Of a stretch of 64,000 bases of DNA, positions 56,164-64,000 are shown piece by piece. The stretch spans positions 62,001-126,000 of the forward strand of contig JAFABG010000026.1 in the NCBI GenBank assembly GCA_023426145.1, written 5' to 3'. The DNA comes from Bacteroidota bacterium (GTDB lineage: Bacteria > Bacteroidota > Bacteroidia > Bacteroidales > Bacteroidaceae). The translations under genes were made by a program, and so were the position numbers. Under the pieces are notes generated by a model. The model did no database searches. It saw only the letters and a list, made by a program, of their open reading frames with translations, and was not told the origin of the DNA. Within the stretch, counting starts at the first letter, position 1. Every line of letters begins with the position of its first letter.

Positions 56164-56816
56164 CGTTCCAATCCGACTAATTGTCGAATCATATCTTCGG
56201 GATCATTGGCAGCAAACACTGCATTACCAGCTACCAGAGCATCTGCTCCGGCTTCAACTAAACGCGCTCCTGTTTCCAAGTTTACGCCTCCATCAACTTC
56301 AATGATAGCTTTAGATCCAGTCTTTTGAATCAAAGCACGAAGCTCGCGAACTTTTTCAACTGAATGCTCAATAAACTTCTGTCCGCCAAATCCCGGATTA
56401 ACACTCATAACGAGTACCATATAGACGTCTTGAATAATATCCTGCAATAGAGCGACAGGTGTTGCAGGATTGATTGTTACGGCAGGTTGCATCCCTGCTT
56501 CTCGTATCTGCTGAATCACCCTATGTAAATGAGGACAAGCCTCATAATGAACATTCATAGTATGTGCTCCTAAAGCCTTAACTTCTGGAATGAACTTCTC
56601 CGGATTAACAATCATGAGATGCACATCGAGCGGCTTTTTCGATAGTTTAGCTACATACTTTAGGACAGGAAAACCGAATGAAATATTAGGGACAAATACT
56701 CCATCCATTATATCAATATGCACCCACTCTGCTTCGCTACGATTTATCATTTCAATATCCTTCTCCAAGTGACCAAAATCGGCAGAGAGGATGGAAGGAG
56801 CAATAATTGGTTTCAT
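56160..56816 (-). CDS. rpe: Ribulose-phosphate 3-epimerase
   Basis: A 218-residue TIM-barrel enzyme of the pentose phosphate pathway that interconverts ribulose-5-phosphate and xylulose-5-phosphate. Motifs: IAPSILSADFGHLEKDIE at the N terminus, HIDIMDGVFVPNISFG (metal-binding His and Asp), LDVHLMIVNPEKFI, VMSVNPGFGGQKFI, and IEVDGGVNLETGARLVEAGADALVAG, with the phosphate site near GNAVF. The gene lies 19 bp after fmt and overlaps comEC by 4 bp (ATGA), so the three form an operon. Confidence 0.96.
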   Translation of the reverse strand: MKPIIAPSILSADFGHLEKDIEMINRSEAEWVHIDIMDGVFVPNISFGFPVLKYVAKLSKKPLDVHLMIVNPEKFIPEVKALGAHTMNVHYEACPHLHRVIQQIREAGMQPAVTINPATPVALLQDIIQDVYMVLVMSVNPGFGGQKFIEHSVEKVRELRALIQKTGSKAIIEVDGGVNLETGARLVEAGADALVAGNAVFAANDPEDMIRQLVGLER

Positions 56817-56835
56817 TATTTTTCTGTTTTAAGTT

Positions 56836-57804
56836 TTAATTCATTTTATAGTCACTCGTCAACTTTAATCCACGAAGTAACTCATCTGTTTTCAGACGTT
56901 TCTTGCCCGGCAACTGCAAAGCTAAAATAGAAATAAACCCATCTTGCACAGCCACCTTTATATATTTCTTGCCATCAGTGAGAAGTGTCCCCACCTCCAA
57001 CTGATGCGCTTCGACTATTTTCTCACTTTCGAATACCTTCACCACCATCGATTCTCCACTAGGAGCGATCAGTTCTGTCCAAGCAGCAGGATGAGGAGAT
57101 AATCCCCGAATGAAATCATAGACTTTCTTCACGGGTGCGTCCCAGTTTATGCGGCAAGTTTCTTTAAATATTTTCGGAGCAGGTCTTAGTTCTTCAGCCA
57201 CATTCATTTCCTCTTGCGGAATAGCCTTTACGGTACCGTTTAAAATGGCATCAACAGTTTCAATCACCAATTTTCCGCCAAGCAACATCAATTTATCGTG
57301 TACGATCTCTACATTATCAGTATCGGCTATAGGAACACTCACTTGCTGAATTACTTCACCGGTATCGATTTCATGTTTAAGAAAAAAGGTGGTAATCCCT
57401 GTCTCTGTATCCCCATTAATTACTGCCCAATTGATTGGAGCAGCTCCACGATATTGAGGTAGCAAAGAAGCATGAAGATTAAATGTACCGAATCTAGGCA
57501 TATTCCAAACGACTTCAGGCAACATCCGGAAAGCAACCACAATCTGTAGATCAGCCTTCCACTCACGAAGCGCCTGAACAAAAACTTCATCTTTCAACTT
57601 TTCTGGTTGAAGCAAAGGCAAATGGTGTTCAAGCGCATATTGCTTCACGGGAGAAAATTGAATTTTATGTCCACGGCCCGCTGGTTTATCGGGCATTGTG
57701 ATTACTCCTACTACGTTATATCCGCCTTCAACCAATTGGCGCAAAGCTTCTACAGCAAAGTCGGGCGTACCCATATACACAATTTTCAAATCCTCTTTCT
57801 TCAT
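56836..57804 (-). CDS. fmt: Methionyl-tRNA formyltransferase
   Basis: Formylates initiator Met-tRNA using 10-formyl-tetrahydrofolate. The protein is 322 residues, close to the family norm. The N-terminal transferase domain has IVYMGTPDFAVEALRQL, MPDKPAGRGHKI, FNLHASLLPQYRGAAPINWA (catalytic Asn, His) and TGITTFFLKHEIDTGEVI. The C-terminal domain has FIRGLSPHPAAWTEL. It is followed by rpe after 19 bp and preceded by the ClC gene after 78 bp on the same strand. Confidence 0.96.
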   Translation of the reverse strand: MKKEDLKIVYMGTPDFAVEALRQLVEGGYNVVGVITMPDKPAGRGHKIQFSPVKQYALEHHLPLLQPEKLKDEVFVQALREWKADLQIVVAFRMLPEVVWNMPRFGTFNLHASLLPQYRGAAPINWAVINGDTETGITTFFLKHEIDTGEVIQQVSVPIADTDNVEIVHDKLMLLGGKLVIETVDAILNGTVKAIPQEEMNVAEELRPAPKIFKETCRINWDAPVKKVYDFIRGLSPHPAAWTELIAPSGESMVVKVFESEKIVEAHQLEVGTLLTDGKKYIKVAVQDGFISILALQLPGKKRLKTDELLRGLKLTSDYKMN

Positions 57805-57882
57805 AATCTTCTGTATTTATATGCAAAGTAATTAACGTCCACATTGGCCAACCGTTCAGATGATAGCCTGAAATAAGCTCTA

Positions 57883-59679
57883 TTAATCTTCTGAGAAGTG
57901 AACCAATACTTGTCGGTACGAATTAAAAATCTTCGACTTAGACACAAAACCAAGATAGCGTCCTTGTTCATCAACAACGGGAAGATTCCAGGCCTTTGTA
58001 TCATCAAATGTTTGCATAACTTGTTCCATTCCATCTGTATCAAATATCTTAGCAGGTGCAGACGTCATTAATTTATTAACGGTAAATCGATGATAAAGTT
58101 CTTGCCGGAACATGATATTACGTATATCATCGAGAAGCACTACTCCCAACAATTCACCTGTTTTTCTATCGGTTACGGGGAACACGTTACGATGTGAAGA
58201 AGAGATCGCTTTCACCAGCTCACCGAGATCCATTTCGGGGTGAACTTTCACAAAATCTTTTTCAACTACGTTCTCCATCTTCATCAACGTGAGCACAGCT
58301 TTGTCCTTATGGTGGGTCAGCAATTGACCACGTTTTGCTAGACGCATTGAGTAGATACTATGCGGTTCGAAAGCTATAATTGTGAGATAAGAACTAACCG
58401 AAACAATCATTAACGGTAGAAATAAATCATAGCCTCCTGTAAGCTCAGCTATCAGGAATACCCCCGTCAAAGGTGCATGCATTACTCCACTCATCACTCC
58501 GGCCATGCCCATCAATGCAAAATTCTTTTCTGGCAAATAGGATGAAAAAGCAAAGTCGTTATTGAAATGTGAGAAAACAAAACCGGCAATACATCCTAAA
58601 TAGAGTGAAGGAGCAAAGATACCTCCACAACCTCCACCACCGTTGGTTGCGCTTGAGGCAAATACTTTAAACAAAATAATCAGGACTAAATAAATGAGTA
58701 GCAGATTACCGTAGCCATAGAACATGGAGTTGTTCATTACCGTATCCCAATCTGCTGCTTTAGTACCGTTCAATAACAGTTCGATGGTATCATAACCTTC
58801 ACCGTAGAGTGGAGGGAATAAAAAGATGAGCACACTCAGCATCACACCTCCGAAAGCTAGTTTCTTATAAGGTTTTTTTAGCTTGCCAAACACATCCTCT
58901 ACGGAATTCATTGACCGAGTGAAATAAAGTGAGATCAATCCACAAAAGATACCCAAGAGAATAACAAAAGGAATGCGTTCCAGTTCAAAGGGTTGATCAA
59001 GATGAAACTTAAACATGGCTTCGGTGCCAGTAGTAATATAAGAAACCGTAGCGGCTGTTACTGCAGAAATAAGTAAGGGAAGCAACGATGACATGGTAAG
59101 GTCAATCATGAGCACTTCCAACGTAAAAACTAATCCGGCAATTGGGGCCTTAAAAATTCCGGCAATGGCACCTGCAGCACCACAACCGACAAGCAACATC
59201 AACGTGCGATGTTCCATTTTAAAAACACTACCTAAATTGGAACCAATGGCCGAACCTGTCAATACAATAGGAGCCTCTGCTCCAACCGATCCACCAAAAC
59301 CGATAGTTATGGCACTGGCTATTGTGGATGACCAAATGTTATGTCGTTTGATGCGCCCTTGGCGACGAGATATGGCATATAAGATTTTTGTGACTCCATG
59401 ACTGATATCGTCTTTCACAATATTACGAACGAACCATCCGGCTAGAAAAATACCGATTACCGGATAGACCAAATATAAATAGTTAGCTTCTGTTGCGTTA
59501 AAGTTATCGGTAAGGAATCTCTGTATCTGATGAATAAAGAATTTCAATAATAAGGCAGCTAATGCCGTAGAAATACCTACTAGGAAACTTAATATCAGGA
59601 TAAACTGCTTTTCCTTTATATTATCTTCTCTCCATTTTATACACCGTTGTATTAAACTCTGTTTCTCCGTTTTATCCAT
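57883..59679 (-). CDS. ClC-family chloride channel/transporter with CBS domains
   Basis: A 598-residue membrane protein of the ClC family. Anion-pathway motifs are visible: GGSVGAEAPIVLTGSAIGSNLG (equivalent to GxEGP, here GAEAP, with the gating Glu), GIFKAPIAGLVFTLEV, and GGGGCGGIFAPSLYLGC (GxFxP). Two CBS domains occupy the C-terminal 150 residues (LMKMENVVEKDFVKVHPEMD; LMTSAPAKIFDTDGMEQVM). Whether it is a channel or an H+/Cl- exchanger cannot be settled from the motifs. The start codon overlaps the tsaC stop by one base (TAATG), so translation is coupled. Confidence 0.93.
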   Translation of the reverse strand: MDKTEKQSLIQRCIKWREDNIKEKQFILILSFLVGISTALAALLLKFFIHQIQRFLTDNFNATEANYLYLVYPVIGIFLAGWFVRNIVKDDISHGVTKILYAISRRQGRIKRHNIWSSTIASAITIGFGGSVGAEAPIVLTGSAIGSNLGSVFKMEHRTLMLLVGCGAAGAIAGIFKAPIAGLVFTLEVLMIDLTMSSLLPLLISAVTAATVSYITTGTEAMFKFHLDQPFELERIPFVILLGIFCGLISLYFTRSMNSVEDVFGKLKKPYKKLAFGGVMLSVLIFLFPPLYGEGYDTIELLLNGTKAADWDTVMNNSMFYGYGNLLLIYLVLIILFKVFASSATNGGGGCGGIFAPSLYLGCIAGFVFSHFNNDFAFSSYLPEKNFALMGMAGVMSGVMHAPLTGVFLIAELTGGYDLFLPLMIVSVSSYLTIIAFEPHSIYSMRLAKRGQLLTHHKDKAVLTLMKMENVVEKDFVKVHPEMDLGELVKAISSSHRNVFPVTDRKTGELLGVVLLDDIRNIMFRQELYHRFTVNKLMTSAPAKIFDTDGMEQVMQTFDDTKAWNLPVVDEQGRYLGFVSKSKIFNSYRQVLVHFSED

Positions 59680-60242
59680 TATTCTCTAATTATCTTAATA
59701 ACGCCACCTTTTTCTAGTTTTATGATACTGGAAGGTTTGGGGCGACTCATATCGTCTTGTCGGAAACTTACTACATAATCTACTGCTGACTTTATTTCGT
59801 CACTAATCTCGCTAAAGTTAGCCGCTCCCGGCTCTCCACTCACGTTTGCAGAAGTAGAGACAATAGCTTTACGGAACTGCTGACAAAGACGCTTTGAGAA
59901 TTGTTCATTAGTGACTCTTATCCCTACACTACCGTCTTCTGCCAGAAGATTAGAAGCCAGATTGCGTGCTCCGGCATATATAATCGTCAATGGTTTATCA
60001 GCAACTTCAATGAGATCCCATGCCACATTGGGCACATCGCTTACATAAAAATCAACCTTCACAGAAGAGTCTACCAACACTAACATAGCCTTACTATCGG
60101 CACGTTTTTTAATTTCATACACCCGGCGTACTGCCTCTTCGTTAGTAGCGTCGCATCCTATCCCCCATACGGTATCGGTAGGATAAAGGATTACGCCTCC
60201 CTCAGCCATTACCTGACAGGCTTTTTTAATGTCTTCTATCAT
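59679..60242 (-). CDS. tsaC: Threonylcarbamoyl-AMP synthase (TsaC/Sua5/YciO family)
   Basis: A 187-residue protein that makes threonylcarbamoyl-AMP from threonine, bicarbonate and ATP, the first step of t6A modification of tRNAs reading ANN codons. The SUA5/YciO/YrdC fold is marked by GGVILYPTDTVWGIGCDA, YEIKKRADSKAMLVLVD, GSVGIRVTNEQF and AIVSTSANVSGEPGA. It is a short, single-domain TsaC type, without the Sua5 C-terminal domain. It is the first gene of a long minus-strand run (tsaC, clc, fmt, rpe, comEC). Its promoter overlaps that of the divergent thioesterase gene. Confidence 0.93.
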   Translation of the reverse strand: MIEDIKKACQVMAEGGVILYPTDTVWGIGCDATNEEAVRRVYEIKKRADSKAMLVLVDSSVKVDFYVSDVPNVAWDLIEVADKPLTIIYAGARNLASNLLAEDGSVGIRVTNEQFSKRLCQQFRKAIVSTSANVSGEPGAANFSEISDEIKSAVDYVVSFRQDDMSRPKPSSIIKLEKGGVIKIIRE

Positions 60243-60273
60243 TTCTTCAACAATTTCTAGTGAGAATAACGTG

Positions 60274-60290
60274 CAAAAATACTACTTTTG
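60274..60290. promoter_or_regulatory. Overlapping divergent promoters (tsaC / thioesterase)
   Basis: Plus strand TACTTTTG (60283-60290) and minus strand TATTTTTG (60274-60281) are both exact TAnnTTTG boxes, separated by one base, in an almost symmetric sequence GCAAAAATACTACTTTTGC. Each lies 30-32 bp before its start codon. Confidence 0.6.
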
Positions 60291-60320
60291 CGGCGAAATC
60301 AAAAAGAATAAGGGAAAACA

Positions 60321-60773
60321 ATGGAAGAAATTGTATTTCATCACACACTACCTATCCAGTTGCGCTTCAATGACGTGGATAAATTCGGGCATGTAAACAA
60401 CACTGTCTATTTTTCTTTCTACGATTTAGGAAAGACTGAATACTTCGCCTCTGTATGTCCGGGTGTTAATTGGGAAAAGATTGGAATTGTTGTTGTTCAT
60501 ATTGAAGCCGATTTCGTAAAACAAATATTCGCTTCCGATCATATCGCTGTACAAACAGCTGTATCAGAGATTGGAACCAAAAGTTTTCATCTCCTACAGC
60601 AAGTTGTTGACACGCAAACGAACGAAATTAAATGTGTTTGCCGATCTATCATGGTGACTTACGATCTTGAAAAGCATGAATCTATGCCACTCACCGAAGA
60701 TTGGATTGAGGCCATTTGCGCATTCGAAGGGAAAGATGTCCGTAAGAAGAAAAGAGAAAAAGTACTCTTGTAA
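60321..60773 (+). CDS. Acyl-CoA thioesterase, hotdog fold (4HBT/YbgC-like)
   Basis: A 150-residue hotdog-fold thioesterase. The active-site segment is RFNDVDKFGHVNNTVYFSFYD, in which Asp and the following HVNN residues are typical of the 4-hydroxybenzoyl-CoA/YbgC group. The helix with YDLGKTEYF and the strand IVVVHIEADFVKQI fit the fold. Members hydrolyse various acyl-CoAs; the natural substrate is unknown. It is divergent from tsaC, and the gap after it carries a 22-bp-period repeat array. Confidence 0.88.
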   Translation: MEEIVFHHTLPIQLRFNDVDKFGHVNNTVYFSFYDLGKTEYFASVCPGVNWEKIGIVVVHIEADFVKQIFASDHIAVQTAVSEIGTKSFHLLQQVVDTQTNEIKCVCRSIMVTYDLEKHESMPLTEDWIEAICAFEGKDVRKKKREKVLL

Positions 60774-61182
60774 ATCTTTAATCGTGCTTACATACAAGTG
60801 CGATCATTAGCTCCATTTTATCATTTCTAGAACAAACAAAGTAAACTTACTTTTCTATGAAATGTTTCATAAGAAGAAACAAAGTGTTTCATCCTATGAA
60901 ACGAATTGTTTCATGCCTTGAAACTTTCTGTTTCTTATCATGAAACTCAGTGTTTCAATTAAAAGAACAATATTGAAACACCCTTAATTATCAAACAAGA
61001 CTTATAATACCTCCTGAGAGTACTGTATGAATTATTAAGAAATATTTAATGATCAATTGATCTTGAAATATTTTTTTAATATCTATAGATGCACTTCCGC
61101 TTTTTTTAGTACTTTTACCCCTCGTTGGAAAGTAGTGCCTTTTCGACATTTGCGAACGAAGAAAGAAAAAACAATATATAAA
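60774..61182 (+). other. Intergenic region before recJ
   Basis: A 409-bp AT-rich gap between two plus-strand genes. Apart from the dyad array at 60864-60980 it has no believable gene. A weak -7-like TACTTTTA lies near 61110; no exact TAnnTTTG box was found for recJ. Confidence 0.5.
60857..60980. repeat. 22-bp-period array of GTTTCAT...ATGAAAC dyads (5 units)
   Basis: GTTTC starts at 60864, 60886, 60908, 60930 and 60952, and GAAAC at 60876, 60898, 60920 and 60942, all exactly 22 bp apart. Most units read GTTTCATnnnaTGAAAC plus a 5-bp spacer. Bases inside the loop and spacer vary, while the arms are kept, which suggests selection on the dyads. The architecture matches the array at 18287-18376 although the sequence differs. 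Confidence 0.88.
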
Positions 61183-62901
61183 ATGAATCACAAATGGATT
61201 TATTACCCCTTTACACCCGAACAGACAGAGACAAGCCAAGAATTGGCCCGAGAATTAGGTATTAGTCCTATTCTTGGCCGGTTATTGATACAGCGGGGAA
61301 TAACTAAAGCTCCAGAAGCTAAGAAGTTTTTCCGCCCGCAACTGCCCGACCTGCTTGATCCGTTTCTTATGGATGATATGGATGTTGCTGTGGAGCGTCT
61401 GAACAAGGCGATGGGGAAAAAAGAACGAATACTGATTTATGGAGATTATGATGTGGATGGTACAACAGCTGTATCGCTCGTCTATAAGTTCATTCAACAG
61501 TTCTATTCGAACATTGATTATTACATACCCGACCGATATGATGAAGGGTATGGCATCTCCAGAAAAGGGGTAAACTATGCCTCAGAAACTGGCGTTGGGC
61601 TTATTATTATACTCGACTGCGGTATCAAAGCAGTTGAAGAAATAACCTATGCTAAAGAAAAAGGAATCGATTTTATCATCTGCGACCATCACGTACCCGA
61701 TGATATTCTTCCGCCTGCTGTAGCTATTCTGAATGCTAAACGTACGGATAATTCTTATCCCTACACTCACCTTTCAGGATGCGGAGTGGGTTTTAAATTT
61801 ATGCAGGCATTTGCCTTAAGCAACGGCATTGAGTTTCATCATCTGATTCCTTTACTCGATTTAGTAGCGGTAAGTATCGCATCGGACATTGTGCCGATTA
61901 TGGGAGAAAATCGCATTCTGGCTTATCACGGTTTGAAACAGCTAAACAGCAATCCAAGCGTTGGACTAAAAGCAATTATTGACGTCTGTGGGCTTTCTGA
62001 AAAAGAAATCACAGTGAGCGACATTGTCTTCAAAATTGGGCCACGCATCAATGCATCGGGTAGAATCCAAAACGGGAAAGAAGCGGTAGATCTTCTCACC
62101 GAAAAAGATTTTTCAATTGCCTTGGAGAAAGCACAGCAAATTAACCAATATAACGAAACTCGCAAGGATCTCGACAAAAGTATGACCGAAGAGGCAAACA
62201 ACATCGTGTCTAACTTTGAAGGCCTAGCTGATCGACGTTCTATTGTGATCTACAATGAAGAATGGCACAAGGGAGTGATCGGAATTGTAGCTTCCCGCCT
62301 TACAGAAATATACTATCGTCCTGCCGTTGTACTGACTCGTACGGACGACATGGCAACTGGTTCCGCTCGCTCCGTTTCGGGCTTTGATGTTTATAAAGCG
62401 ATTGAATATTGCCGAGACTTACTAGAAAACTTCGGTGGCCATACGTATGCTGCTGGATTATCTATGAAAGTGGAAAATGTAAAAGCTTTCACGGAAAGAT
62501 TTGAGGAATATGTAGTGCAACATATTTTGCCTGAACAAACTAGCGCTATGATCGAAATCAATGCTGAAATCGATTTCAGAGACATTAATGCTAAATTCTG
62601 TAATGACTTGAAGAAGTTTAATCCCTTCGGCCCAGACAATACTAAACCTATCTTTTGTACGCACCACGTCTACGACTACGGAACAAGTAAAGTAGTGGGG
62701 CGCGACCAAGAGCACATCAAACTGGAACTAGTAGACAACAAATCGAATAACGTGATGAACGGCATTGCATTCGGACAAAGTTCACATGTGCGCTACATCA
62801 AAACCAAGCGTTCATTCGATATTTGCTACACAATTGAAGAAAACACGCACAAGCGTGGTGAAGTTCAACTTCAAATCGAAGATATAAGACCCATTGAATA
62901 A
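61183..62901 (+). CDS. recJ: Single-stranded-DNA-specific exonuclease RecJ
   Basis: A 572-residue 5'-3' single-strand exonuclease of the DHH family, acting in recombination and repair with RecQ. The frame extends 42 codons upstream, but MNHKWIYYPFTPEQTETSQ at 61183 is the family-like start with A-rich sequence before it. DHH motifs: LIYGDYDVDGTTAVSLVY, IILDCGIKA, FIICDHHVPDD, LVAVSIASDIVP, and the DHHA1 motif ENFGGHTYAAGLSM. The C-terminal OB domain includes FNPFGPDNTKPIF. recQ starts 8 bp before its stop in another frame, so translation of the two repair enzymes is coupled. Confidence 0.96.
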   Translation: MNHKWIYYPFTPEQTETSQELARELGISPILGRLLIQRGITKAPEAKKFFRPQLPDLLDPFLMDDMDVAVERLNKAMGKKERILIYGDYDVDGTTAVSLVYKFIQQFYSNIDYYIPDRYDEGYGISRKGVNYASETGVGLIIILDCGIKAVEEITYAKEKGIDFIICDHHVPDDILPPAVAILNAKRTDNSYPYTHLSGCGVGFKFMQAFALSNGIEFHHLIPLLDLVAVSIASDIVPIMGENRILAYHGLKQLNSNPSVGLKAIIDVCGLSEKEITVSDIVFKIGPRINASGRIQNGKEAVDLLTEKDFSIALEKAQQINQYNETRKDLDKSMTEEANNIVSNFEGLADRRSIVIYNEEWHKGVIGIVASRLTEIYYRPAVVLTRTDDMATGSARSVSGFDVYKAIEYCRDLLENFGGHTYAAGLSMKVENVKAFTERFEEYVVQHILPEQTSAMIEINAEIDFRDINAKFCNDLKKFNPFGPDNTKPIFCTHHVYDYGTSKVVGRDQEHIKLELVDNKSNNVMNGIAFGQSSHVRYIKTKRSFDICYTIEENTHKRGEVQLQIEDIRPIE

Positions 62902-64000
62902 GTATCAGGAGATATTAAAACAATACTGGGGATATGACTCCTTCCGCGACTTGCAGGAGGAGATCATCACCAGTATAGGCGAAGGCAAAGACACTTTAGG
63001 ACTGATGCCTACAGGAGGCGGAAAGTCTATTACTTTTCAAGTACCCGCCCTTGCCCAAGAAGGGATCTGTATTGTCATTACACCGCTCATCGCCCTAATG
63101 AAAGATCAAGTGCAAAACCTCAGAAAACGAGGAATAAAAGCATTAGCTATCTATTCGGGAATGACGCGACAAGAGATTCTCACTGCACTTGAGAACTGTA
63201 TCTTCGGTAATTATAAATTCCTCTATATATCTCCCGAACGACTGGATACCGAGATCTTTCGTATCAAACTACAGTCGATGAACGTTTCGATGATTACTGT
63301 TGACGAAAGCCATTGTATCTCGCAATGGGGCTACGATTTTCGTCCAGCTTATTTAAAAATAGCAGAAATCAGAGATTTATTGCCCAATGTTCCCGTATTA
63401 GCTCTTACTGCCACTGCTACACCAGAAGTAGTGAAAGACATTCAAACTCGACTGAACTTTAAAGAAGAGAATGTTTTCCGGATGAGTTTTGAACGAAAGA
63501 ATCTGGCATACGTGGTGAGGAAAACCGAGAATAAAACCGGAGAGCTATTACATATTCTAGAACAGATAGGTGGTTCAGCAATTGTTTATGCACGCAATAG
63601 ACGGCGAACGAAAGAAATAACCGAGTTACTCACTCACGAAGGTATCACGGCCGACTTTTACCATGCAGGATTAGATAATGCAGTTAAAGACCTCCGACAA
63701 AAACGGTGGAAAAGCGGTGAAGTACGCGTAATGGTAGCCACGAATGCCTTCGGGATGGGAATTGATAAACCAGATGTGCGGGTCGTTCTCCACGTTGATT
63801 TACCGGATTCGCCCGAAGCCTATTTTCAAGAAGCCGGTAGAGCAGGACGCGACGGTGAAAAAGCCTACGCTATTATCTTATACTCAAAATCCGATAAAAC
63901 AACCCTTCACAAACGCATAGCCGACACCTTCCCCGAGAAAGAGTATATTCTCAAGGTCTACGAACATCTGCAATACTTTTATCAGATGGCTATGGGAGAT
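62894..64000 (+). CDS. recQ: ATP-dependent DNA helicase RecQ (partial)
   Basis: Superfamily 2 3'-5' helicase, cut by the right edge after 369 codons. The start is TTG at 62894 (reading MNKYQEILKQYWGYDSF): an in-frame stop at 62885-62887 excludes anything earlier, and the next Met lies in motif I. Visible motifs: FRDLQEEII (motif 0), LMPTGGGKS (Walker A), TPLIALMKDQV, VDESHCISQWGYDFRP (DEAH box), LALTATATPEV (motif III), and ATNAFGMGIDKPDV with the QEAGRAGRDG motif VI. The RQC and HRDC domains lie beyond the window. It overlaps recJ by 8 bp. Confidence 0.95.
   Translation, partial: MNKYQEILKQYWGYDSFRDLQEEIITSIGEGKDTLGLMPTGGGKSITFQVPALAQEGICIVITPLIALMKDQVQNLRKRGIKALAIYSGMTRQEILTALENCIFGNYKFLYISPERLDTEIFRIKLQSMNVSMITVDESHCISQWGYDFRPAYLKIAEIRDLLPNVPVLALTATATPEVVKDIQTRLNFKEENVFRMSFERKNLAYVVRKTENKTGELLHILEQIGGSAIVYARNRRRTKEITELLTHEGITADFYHAGLDNAVKDLRQKRWKSGEVRVMVATNAFGMGIDKPDVRVVLHVDLPDSPEAYFQEAGRAGRDGEKAYAIILYSKSDKTTLHKRIADTFPEKEYILKVYEHLQYFYQMAMGD

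Noticed and set aside
60857..60980. CRISPR array
   Set aside because: Repeat units are 17-bp dyads with 5-bp spacers on a 22-bp period, far shorter than any CRISPR, and no cas genes are nearby.
61057..61182. 42-codon extension of recJ
   Set aside because: Residues before MNHKWIYYPF show no RecJ similarity; A-rich sequence directly before the ATG at 61183 fits a Bacteroides start.

Overview
The window is about 64 kb of chromosome from a gut-type Bacteroidota bacterium, most likely a Bacteroides species. The evidence is base composition around 40% GC, many exact Bacteroides-type -7 promoter boxes (TAnnTTTG) just upstream of genes, two SusC/SusD pairs with an HTCS-type regulator and GH92 mannosidases, and many secreted lipoproteins. 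I saw no rRNA, tRNA, insertion sequence, prophage or CRISPR array. Both ends cut through genes: a CCA-adding enzyme on the left and recQ on the right.

Left part (1-18.2 kb) is mostly housekeeping: cca (partial), a lipoprotein, a 45-residue basic protein, an unknown protein and ruvA; then ddh, two adjacent DUF3857/transglutaminase-like proteins (the first with its catalytic residues lost), a hemolysin III family protein, a cobalamin riboswitch in front of the anaerobic ribonucleotide reductase pair nrdD-nrdG, an outer-membrane beta-barrel receptor, queA, a Nudix hydrolase and a glutathione-peroxidase homologue.

The centre (18.4-44.1 kb, all minus strand) is one polysaccharide utilisation locus aimed at mannose-rich glycans, probably of glycoproteins. 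In transcription order it holds an HTCS-like regulator whose kinase and receiver look degenerate, SusC1-SusD1, a terminator, SusC2-SusD2, a lipoprotein joining an F5/8-type C domain to a calpain-like cysteine protease, a surface lipoprotein, a long hairpin, then GH92, GH92, a basic-secretory-protein metallopeptidase lipoprotein and GH92. One GH92 has Gln in place of the general-acid Glu, as in mannosyl-phosphate-cleaving members. The two proteases suggest that protein and glycan are dismantled together. Both susC genes share a promoter element, and a short motif (TAGAGnACA) recurs upstream of all three transcription blocks.

Next (44.5-50.7 kb, plus strand) is a probable porphyrin acquisition operon: TonB-dependent receptor, hemN, protoporphyrinogen oxidase and an MFS permease, with a Fur-box-like dyad in the upstream gap. 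The right part (50.7-64 kb) is core metabolism and information processing: glmM, a DUF4827-like lipoprotein, nrnA, comEC, rpe, fmt, a ClC channel, tsaC, an acyl-CoA thioesterase, recJ and recQ.

Besides the locus, the most unusual signal is two intergenic arrays with an exact 22-bp period, at 18.29 and 60.86 kb. They are built from 17-bp dyads of different sequence but the same GTT...AAC architecture. A weaker relative lies at 52.9 kb. All three lie between the end of one gene and the start of the next in the same direction.
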